DNA of 64,000 bases from Lacrimispora defluvii (GTDB taxonomy: Bacteria > Bacillota > Clostridia > Lachnospirales > Lachnospiraceae): positions 62,001-126,000 of the forward strand of contig JAAOXG010000001.1 of NCBI GenBank assembly GCA_013036995.1, given 5' to 3'. Of this stretch, positions 17,727-22,923 are shown in pieces (within the stretch, counting starts at the first letter, position 1; every line of letters begins with the position of its first letter). The notes beneath the pieces are model-generated. The model did no database searches, was not told where the DNA came from, and saw nothing but the letters and a program-made list of their open reading frames with translations. A program made the position numbers and the translations under genes.

Positions 17727-18182
17727 TTATTCTGCCATTTTATAAATATTAAACGGTTCAAAAAGAATTAAATAGTTGTCCTTTTGCAGCCCCTTCTCAT
17801 ATTTTGTCCGATAGCATTCCAGTGCTTCCAAAAGAAATTCTTCCGTAACCTCTAAATGTTCTGCGATCTCAAAGCTGTTTCTGCAGCCGGCCTCTTTTGC
17901 GGCAACCAGCTTCTCCAACGTGATCATTTTGTTATAAGCCCATAAACGTGCCGTGCGTTCCTGTTTTCTGTTTGAAACATCAGACTGATCCAGTATATCT
18001 CCGGCAGTGGTGTAGTAATGTCCAAGTTCTTCCGCCAGTACGCAGGCTTTCTGACAGCCGGACATGTTCTGCCGGATGAGAATCTGGTCGCCCCGAATCC
18101 GTCCGTCATTACCAATTAATGGTTTTTCTTTAATCATGATTCCGTCAGAGTCTGCTTCCTCTAATAATATGTCATAATTCAA
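17727..18182 (-). CDS. ImmA/IrrE-type putative metallopeptidase of the tailocin regulator pair
   Basis: A 151-residue protein from a TTG start at 18182, chosen because GAGGTG lies 6 nt upstream. A GTG nine bases earlier overlaps that site. The family's zinc motif region reads LAEELGHYYTT, so the first histidine of HExxH is Glu (EELGH, residues 51-55). This variant is common, as I recall, in phage-borne members. ImmA-type proteases cleave the partner XRE repressor to derepress mobile elements such as ICEBs1. The gene lies 27 bp downstream of the XRE gene in the same operon, which supports a role in controlling the adjacent tail genes. Whether the variant is catalytically active is uncertain. 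Confidence 0.8.
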   Translation of the reverse strand: MNYDILLEEADSDGIMIKEKPLIGNDGRIRGDQILIRQNMSGCQKACVLAEELGHYYTTAGDILDQSDVSNRKQERTARLWAYNKMITLEKLVAAKEAGCRNSFEIAEHLEVTEEFLLEALECYRTKYEKGLQKDNYLILFEPFNIYKMAE

Positions 18183-18209
18183 ATAAATCACCTCAACGAA
18201 TTTTATTCC

Positions 18210-18692
18210 TTACTCATCGAAAAAGGCATCATCATGCTGTCTCATTTCCTCAGTCACTTCAATATCCGTCCTCTCATGAGCCGCTACCGGCTGTAAATAA
18301 GATCTGGAATCCGGACCCAAAGGCCGGACAACCGGGTCCGCATTTGTATATTGGGGGATGTGTACCATCTCACTGACCCGTTTTAGCGCTTCCTTTTGTC
18401 CGCTTTCGTTGAGCTTTTGAAAATTACTGAGCATTTCTCTTGCAGACTCTCCAAAACAGCTGTTAACGTGATCCAGTGCAAAAACCTCTGTTTCCTCCCA
18501 GCCCATGAGGGAAGCCGGGGTCGTTCTCAGTGCTTTTGCGATTGCGGTAATTTTAGACTGGGGAAGGCCTCTGCCGTCTACCTCTATCTTATTAATGGAA
18601 GAACGGGATTTGTAACCTGCCTTTTTCGCAAGCTCTTCCTGAGACATTCCCAGTTCTTCACGTCTTTGTTTTATGATCTGACCGATATCCAT
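18210..18692 (-). CDS. XRE-family repressor of the tailocin cassette
   Basis: A 160-residue regulator. Residues 1-65 form a classic Cro/C1 helix-turn-helix (IGQIIKQRREELGMSQEELA, then AGYKSRSSINKIEVDGRGLP). Residues 70-160 are a less conserved dimerisation and regulatory tail. The ribosome binding site GGAGGTGA precedes the ATG. Its promoter (18713-18741) diverges from the cassette promoter (18760-18788), so the protein probably represses one or both by binding the repeats at 18787-18813 and 19031-19057. It is cotranscribed with the ImmA-like gene, the usual repressor-antirepressor pairing. Confidence 0.88.
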   Translation of the reverse strand: MDIGQIIKQRREELGMSQEELAKKAGYKSRSSINKIEVDGRGLPQSKITAIAKALRTTPASLMGWEETEVFALDHVNSCFGESAREMLSNFQKLNESGQKEALKRVSEMVHIPQYTNADPVVRPLGPDSRSYLQPVAAHERTDIEVTEEMRQHDDAFFDE

Positions 18693-18712
18693 AGGGTCAC
18701 CTCCATGAGAGA

Positions 18713-18741
18713 ATTATATCATGGAGTAGAATTACTTTCAA
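18713..18741 (-). promoter_or_regulatory. sigma-A promoter of the repressor operon
   Basis: On the minus strand TTGAAA, exactly 17 bp and a perfect TATAAT lie just upstream of the XRE gene. The -35 boxes of the two divergent promoters are only 18 bp apart. Confidence 0.8.
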
Positions 18742-18759
18742 CAAAAATTGAGAAACGTG

Positions 18760-18788
18760 TTGACAAAAAGGAAACGGAGGAGTATGAT
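18760..18788 (+). promoter_or_regulatory. sigma-A promoter of the tailocin operon
   Basis: A perfect TTGACA, 17 bp, then TATGAT. The first copy of the 27-bp repeat begins within the -10 box and covers the expected transcription start, so a protein bound there would block initiation. Confidence 0.8.
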
Positions 18789-18813
18789 GATGATGTAGAC
18801 AAAAAGACTACAA
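18787..18813 (+). repeat. 27-bp direct repeat, copy 1; candidate operator
   Basis: Identical to 19031-19057. It contains an inverted repeat, TGTAG (18794-18798) and CTACA (18808-18812), around a GACAAAAAGA core. The related string TTGACAAAAAG covers the -35 box just upstream, a possible third, degenerate half-site. Confidence 0.65.
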
Positions 18814-18828
18814 AGAAAGGAGGATAGG

Positions 18829-19095
18829 ATGACCAATACGGTTCGGTTAATTGAGTTGATAAAAAAATCCGGGCTGAAAAAGGGGTGGATTGCGGACAGA
18901 CTTCACTTGTCCAGCTATGGGTTTCGGAGAAAACTGTGGAATAAGAGTCAGTTTAAGGCGGGTGAGATTAAAGTGCTGTGTGAGTTGCTTGGGATTGTAT
19001 CGTTGGAGGAGATCAGTGATATTTTTTTTAATGATGATGTAGACAAAAAGACTACAATGGATAGAAAGGAGGTTGAGTTAAATTGTGACATTTAA
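18829..19095 (+). CDS. small helix-turn-helix protein (Cro-like)
   Basis: An 88-residue basic protein, first gene of the rightward cassette, with a strong AGGAGGATAGG ribosome binding site. Residues 1-60 (VRLIELIKKSGLKKGWIADRL, then LSSYGFRRKLWNKSQFKAGEIKVLCELLGI) have the helix pattern of a Cro/XRE DNA-binding domain, although I do not recognise the specific family. The C-terminal tail DDVDKKTT is simply the translation of the second 27-bp repeat. Position and size suggest a Cro-type counter-regulator of the divergent repressor. The last 11 nt overlap the next gene. Confidence 0.6.
   Translation: MTNTVRLIELIKKSGLKKGWIADRLHLSSYGFRRKLWNKSQFKAGEIKVLCELLGIVSLEEISDIFFNDDVDKKTTMDRKEVELNCDI
19031..19057 (+). 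repeat. 27-bp direct repeat, copy 2
   Basis: An exact copy of 18787-18813, 244 bp downstream, inside the 3' end of the small HTH gene. Both copies are followed by AGAAAGGAGG, so the duplication may also have copied a ribosome binding site. Confidence 0.65.
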
Positions 19096-19561
19096 TGAAT
19101 TGCAAAAGCTTTTAATAAATGAAACAAAAGATCTGTTAAAGAATATGACCTTTCTTGATTCAAATGGGAGTGATACAGAAATATTCGGATATCCACAAGC
19201 GGCAGATTTTAATGGATTACCCGGACAGGATTTACTATTACAGGATAAGGAAGTAATCCTTCCGTATTTTCTGGTCAGACTGGATCGGGTGGAATATAGA
19301 AAAAAAGATGCCGATGATAAAAATCTTGGAAGTGTAGTATTGGAGATCAATATTTGCAGATTCCAAAAAGATGGATTTTATCTTTTGACAGCTGCAATCG
19401 AGAGAATTACCCATAGATATTTAACTGATCCCTTTTTACAATCATTCTGGTGTGAACGAGCAATAAACATAAGCTTTCCTAAAAAAGTCACTCCTTCTTA
19501 TTTTACAGGAGAAATTGAAATGTTTTGGAATATGCCAGAACTGGAGTCAGGAGGAATTTAA
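19085..19561 (+). CDS. tailocin structural protein, possible tail terminator/completion protein
   Basis: A 158-residue protein starting at GTG 19085, 12 nt after AAAGGAGG. I do not recognise a named family. It is acidic with mixed alpha/beta character. The central segment DLLLQDKEVILPYFLVRLDRVEY and the C-terminal FTGEIEMFWNMPELESGG would suit a tail-completion or terminator protein, which is usually encoded just upstream of the sheath in contractile tail operons. That assignment is positional inference only. Its stop overlaps the start of the next gene by one base. Confidence 0.6.
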   Translation: MTFNELQKLLINETKDLLKNMTFLDSNGSDTEIFGYPQAADFNGLPGQDLLLQDKEVILPYFLVRLDRVEYRKKDADDKNLGSVVLEINICRFQKDGFYLLTAAIERITHRYLTDPFLQSFWCERAINISFPKKVTPSYFTGEIEMFWNMPELESGGI

Positions 19562-19794
19562 TGAAAGCGTTGATTTATGTCGGCCCATCAATGGATCAGA
19601 TTGTAAGGAATGGAGCATCATTTCGTGGCGGGTTTCCCCCCGGACTCACAGAACTACTAAACGCACATCCGTTTTTAAATGAGTTAATGGTGCCCCCAGA
19701 GTTACTGGCGGAAGCAAAAAAGAACATCCGGAAATCAGAGAGCAATTTAAATATGCTGTACCGGAAAGCAGAAAATATCAGGAGGAAAAAATAA
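19561..19794 (+). CDS. small tailocin protein of unknown function
   Basis: A 77-residue basic protein with start ATG 19561 behind AGGAGGAATTT. It overlaps the preceding stop (TAATG), a sign of translational coupling, and precedes the sheath gene by 1 bp. The sequence has an N-terminal hydrophobic strand (ALIYVGPSMDQIV) and a C-terminal charged helix (AEAKKNIRKSESNLNMLYRK). Small genes at this position are common in PBSX- and diffocin-like operons, but I do not recognise a function. Confidence 0.6.
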   Translation: MKALIYVGPSMDQIVRNGASFRGGFPPGLTELLNAHPFLNELMVPPELLAEAKKNIRKSESNLNMLYRKAENIRRKK

Positions 19795-19795
19795 T

Positions 19796-21262
19796 ATGTC
19801 ATATAAACATGGTATTGAAGTAATTGAAAATAAAACATCATTTCCAACCCCGTTATCAACCCGTTATGGAGTGCAGGTTGTGTGCGGCACCTCGCCGGTG
19901 AATTTAGCCACAGATCCCTATGCTATGGTAAATGTTCCGGTCAAAGTAGATAGTTTTGAAGCAGCAGCAAGGCTGTTTGGATATAGCGATGATTGGAAAA
20001 AATATACGCTTTGCGAAAGTATGTATGCAAGCTTTAAGCTGTTTCAGGTATCGCCGGTGATTTTTATTAACGTACTTGATGCAAAAAGGCATTTTAAAAA
20101 TGTGGACGAGACCTTGTATCCGGTAAAGAATCATCAGATCACTTTAAAAACAGACGGTGTATTAAAAGATTCTGTCAAGATCACTGTTAAACAGGAGGAG
20201 TCAGTAAAGCAGCTTGTGGAGAATGCAGATTTTATCATGGATTTTGATGAAGCTGGAAATTTAATCGTTACTTTGCTGCGTTCCGGTATTGCTTACGACG
20301 CCAATGAATTAAAGATTTCATTTCATGTTATTGCTCCAGAAATGGTGACAGAAGAAGATGTGATCGGATCATACAATGTTGAGACTGGAGAAGAGACCGG
20401 TTTGGAAACTTTGCGTCAGATTTATCCAAGATACGGACTGGTACCAGGTGTTCTTCTGGCTCCTGGCTGGTCACAAAAGGCAAATGTGGGTGCAGCTCTT
20501 CAATCAAAATGTGAAGGAATCAGCGGTATTTTCAGAGCAATGTGCCTGTTGGACTTAGATACAGAAAAAGCCAGTAAGTATATGGACTGCCTTATGGCTA
20601 AGAAGGAAATGGGATATGACGAAAAGCACTCTGTCGTACTATGGCCAAAGGTGACAAAAGCAGGTAAAACCTATCATTATTCTTCCGTATATGGAGCAAT
20701 GATAAGTTATTATACGGTTACTAATGGTGATGTTCCTTATATTTATCCATCAAATAAGCTTTTAAATATTGATGGGGCGGTTCTTTCCAATGGAAAAGAG
20801 GTTTATCTTGATCAGGTTCAGGCAGGAGAATTAAACGGATATGGAATTGTAACCGCGTTTCATGATAACGGTTGGAGATCATTTGGCAATAATACCGGCT
20901 GTTATCCTGGTAACGATGATCCCAAGGACCGCTGGATTGGCTGTCGCAGAATGTTTGATTTCATTGCAAATTATTTTATCACTGTCTACAGAGCAAGACT
21001 TGATGAAGGAATGAACCGGAGAATGGTGGATGACATTATCAACAGCTTTAATATATGGGGCAACAGTCTAATGGCTGCCGGTATGTGCGCCGGTCTGTAC
21101 GCAGAATACCGCAATGATGAAAACACGCTGGAAGATGTGCTGGCAGGACATATGAAGATTAGAATTCATTTTGCTCCCTATACTCCGGCAGAGTACATAC
21201 TGGCAGTAGAAGAATTTGATGTAACAGCTTTTGAAAATGCAATGAAAGCGGAGGAAGAATAA
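19796..21262 (+). CDS. contractile tail sheath protein
   Basis: A 488-residue sheath subunit, the contractile outer tube that drives the inner tube through the target envelope. Family features include the N-terminal strand GVQVVCGTSPVNLA, the PRYGLVPGVLLAPGW segment near residue 205, the RWIGCRRMFDFIANYFITVYRARLDEGMNRR block near residue 380 (conserved, rich in Arg) and the handshake-like C-terminal strand PAEYILAVEEFDVTAFENAM. Length is typical for P2 FI/XkdK-like sheaths. It is followed 1 bp later by the tube gene, as in all contractile tails. Its presence makes the particle myovirus-like (R-type) rather than flexible. Confidence 0.9.
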   Translation: MSYKHGIEVIENKTSFPTPLSTRYGVQVVCGTSPVNLATDPYAMVNVPVKVDSFEAAARLFGYSDDWKKYTLCESMYASFKLFQVSPVIFINVLDAKRHFKNVDETLYPVKNHQITLKTDGVLKDSVKITVKQEESVKQLVENADFIMDFDEAGNLIVTLLRSGIAYDANELKISFHVIAPEMVTEEDVIGSYNVETGEETGLETLRQIYPRYGLVPGVLLAPGWSQKANVGAALQSKCEGISGIFRAMCLLDLDTEKASKYMDCLMAKKEMGYDEKHSVVLWPKVTKAGKTYHYSSVYGAMISYYTVTNGDVPYIYPSNKLLNIDGAVLSNGKEVYLDQVQAGELNGYGIVTAFHDNGWRSFGNNTGCYPGNDDPKDRWIGCRRMFDFIANYFITVYRARLDEGMNRRMVDDIINSFNIWGNSLMAAGMCAGLYAEYRNDENTLEDVLAGHMKIRIHFAPYTPAEYILAVEEFDVTAFENAMKAEEE

Positions 21263-21263
21263 T

Positions 21264-21779
21264 ATGTTAAAACTACATTTAATCAACAGATATACGGTAT
21301 ATAAAGGCGGTAAGGAATTAATTGGAACTGCTGAAGAGGTAAAGCTTCCGGAAATCACCAATTTAACAGACAGCCTGGAAGGCGCAGGAGTAGGCGGAAC
21401 AATGGCAGTTCCTGTGATTGGATTGGTAGACGATATGGAGATGGAAATACCGTTTCTGTCTTTGTGCAAGGACGTGTTCTCTTTAATGGATCCCACTCAG
21501 ACAGCAGACATCACCTTAAATGGTGCACTTCAGGGCATGGATGGAGGAGACGGCAGTGTAGGATATAAACCGGTATCTATTTCCGTTCGTGGAGTGGTCA
21601 AGAAGTTTGCACCTGGTTCTATGAAATCGGGCGCAAAGATGAGTTCCAGTGTAACACTTGGCTTAAGCTATTACAAGATCGTACTGGATGGGAAAACGGT
21701 GCTGGAGATTGACAAGTTAAACGGCATCTATGTTGTAAATGGTAACGATGTATTAAGCGAAGTAAGAGAGATGTGTTAA
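21264..21779 (+). CDS. tail tube protein (P2 FII / XkdM-like)
   Basis: A 171-residue inner tube subunit that polymerises inside the sheath. The gene position directly after the sheath gene, the size and the all-beta pattern (YTVYKGGKELIGTAEEVKLPEITN, then KPVSISVRGVVKKFAPGSMKSG and VTLGLSYYKIVLDGKTVLEIDKLNGIYVVNG near residues 130-160) all fit P2 FII-type tube proteins. AAGGAGAAAAGTC follows the stop and serves the next gene. Confidence rests on synteny as much as on sequence. Confidence 0.85.
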   Translation: MLKLHLINRYTVYKGGKELIGTAEEVKLPEITNLTDSLEGAGVGGTMAVPVIGLVDDMEMEIPFLSLCKDVFSLMDPTQTADITLNGALQGMDGGDGSVGYKPVSISVRGVVKKFAPGSMKSGAKMSSSVTLGLSYYKIVLDGKTVLEIDKLNGIYVVNGNDVLSEVREMC

Positions 21780-21790
21780 GGAGAAAAGTC

Positions 21791-22134
21791 ATGGAAAAAG
21801 AGAAAAAGTTTTAAAGGATAACGAGGCGGTTTCAAATCAGGAATGGCTGAAAATAAAATTAAAGGAGCCAGTGGAATATCAGGGAATCCGTGTGGACAGC
21901 CTCGATTTGACTGGGATGGAATCGCTTACAGGCAGGGATTTAAACTCAGTTTACGATCTTTACGCCAATATGGGAGGAAGCGGAATTATCATGCAGGAAG
22001 CAACTCTTCTTTTTGCACAGATTATTGCTTCCAAGGTGACTGGCTTTCCTATTGAACTCTTTTATATTTTAAAGGCTGGAGATTCTGTTAAAGTGAAGAA
22101 TCGGGTGTATCGTTTTTTCTTCCTCGAGGGATAA
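21791..22134 (+). CDS. tail assembly chaperone, short form (P2 gpE-like), apparent frame break near start
   Basis: Tail-tube/tape-measure chaperone encoded between the tube and tape-measure genes. The natural start is ATG 21791, 7 nt after AAGGAG, but that frame hits TAA after seven codons. From the A-rich tract at 21794-21807 a -1 shift enters the frame that reads VLKDNEAVSNQEWLKIKLKEP and then PVEYQGIRVDSLDLTGMESLTGRDL through FFFLEG, a typical tail-assembly chaperone sequence. The only canonical in-frame start after the break is GTG 21871, with a poorly spaced ribosome binding site. A one-base deletion, a homopolymer sequencing error or recoding are all possible. The short form ends at 22134. 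Confidence 0.7.
22113..22119 (+). promoter_or_regulatory. programmed -1 ribosomal frameshift site, T TTT TTC
   Basis: The heptamer is read as CGT TTT TTC in the chaperone frame, so it is correctly phased X XXY YYZ. Slipping back one base enters the open frame that ends at 22304. Tail chaperone genes of this type conserve such sites (lambda G/GT, P2 E/E'). Confidence 0.8.
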
Positions 22135-22304
22135 GCTGCGCAGAAGATATCCGTAAGGTTAATAAAGCATTTATATTTGCGGGCCGGTATACGAAGGCCG
22201 GCCCGGAGTTCTATTTTTCCCTTCCATTGAGCCAGGCTGCCAGACTTATTAAGGATGTGGCAGAAACAGCCAGGGAGGAGAACAGGGAAAGAAGTGTGAG
22301 GTGA
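22120..22304 (+). CDS. -1 frame extension of the tail assembly chaperone (E' / GT-like)
   Basis: This is the C-terminal extension made only when ribosomes slip at 22113-22119. It has no start codon of its own. It reads about 60 residues, including AEDIRKVNKAFIFAGRYTKAG, FYFSLPLSQAARLIKDVAE and TAREENRERSVR, and stops at TGA 22302-22304. The stop overlaps the GTG start of the tape-measure gene (GTGA), coupling the long form to tape-measure translation. In lambda and P2 the long form recruits tube subunits to the tape-measure protein that the short form coats. The role here is by analogy. Confidence 0.75.
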
Positions 22305-22606
22305 GAATTATTGCATCAGGTGATGAAAAAGAGAAGGCAGTAAAAGCACTTGGGGAGGCCTCTGATAAATATTTTAATACTATAGCCAAAGGAAGTTCAT
22401 TGGCAGTTGAAAAAACCAAAGCTTTCTTAAAGGAGTCTGTCACCGCAGGCTTAGAGTTTGAGACTCAAATGAGCTCTGTTGAAACAATTACGAAAGCTTC
22501 TTCCTATGAAATGGAGCGTCTTAATCTGGCAGCCAGGAAAATGGGAGAAACCACAGGTTTTTCTGCCAAGGATGCTGGCAAGGAATTGGAACGTATGGCT
22601 TTGGCT
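22301..22606 (+). CDS. tape measure protein, exon 1 (residues 1-102)
   Basis: The N-terminal 102 residues of the tape measure protein, starting at GTG 22301, which overlaps the chaperone extension stop. The sequence ends ARKMGETTGFSAKDAGKELE and then RMALA, the conserved TP901-type tape-measure core, and then meets TAA in the unspliced transcript. The next expected residues, GWKTEDML, are encoded at 22924 after a 317-nt insertion. Unspliced mRNA would therefore give only a truncated fragment. The tape measure protein fixes tail length and is later ejected through the tube. Confidence 0.85.
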
Positions 22607-22923
22607 TAATAATGGGTCGGCTGAATTGAAAGGTTCAGCGCATACTGGGGAAAATCGGTGAAGGCTAAAATTGCAAGAGATACAGACTGCAGTCATGCTA
22701 ATACCGAGAGAGCTGCGAATCAGGCGGTTTTTGTAACGCATAGGAGTTGAGCGTTTTTGAGAGCAAAAAAACTCCCACGAGTCTCCGGCACGGTTGTCTT
22801 AAAGGACAGTCTGAGATAGTTAGCCACTATCAAACCTAACGTAAAACGAGGGTGAAGATGTATGCTGAGCTTACAGGAAACTGTAAGAAGCAGAGGATAA
22901 AAAGCCTTTGCGGTAACACACTG
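22607..22923 (+). ncRNA. group-I-like self-splicing intron in the tape measure gene
   Basis: The insertion follows a 5' exon ending in U (GGCT) and itself ends in G (CACTG), the boundary rule of group I introns. Precise removal joins GCT and GGA in frame and restores MALA-GWKTEDML. Structure visible by eye: a P1-like pairing of the 5' exon end with GGTCG near 22615, hairpin GCTGAA/TTCAGC (22620-22639), CGGT/ACCG (22656 and 22703) with GCTAAT just before it like J5/4, GGAGTT/AACTCC (22743-22775), a GAAA-capped 7-bp hairpin (22870-22887) and another 7-bp stem (22890-22911). P3 and P7 were not resolved. There is no endonuclease gene. A non-autonomous IStron-like element is an alternative. Confidence 0.78.

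Noticed and set aside
18396-18827. Plus-strand ORF opposite the XRE repressor
   Set aside because: It is antisense to a clear XRE gene, runs through both promoters and has no ribosome binding site of note.
21843-22055. ORF of 70 residues overlapping the tail chaperone
   Set aside because: It is out of frame with the conserved chaperone sequence and has no family-like pattern.
22852-22923. Separate start of the tape measure gene at ATG 22852
   Set aside because: The 24 residues before GWKTEDML are intron-encoded and resemble nothing in the family; exon 1 supplies the true N-terminus.
22607-22923. Group II intron
   Set aside because: The 5' end is TAATAA rather than GTGYG, the 3' end is G rather than AY, and no domain V-like hairpin or reverse transcriptase is seen.
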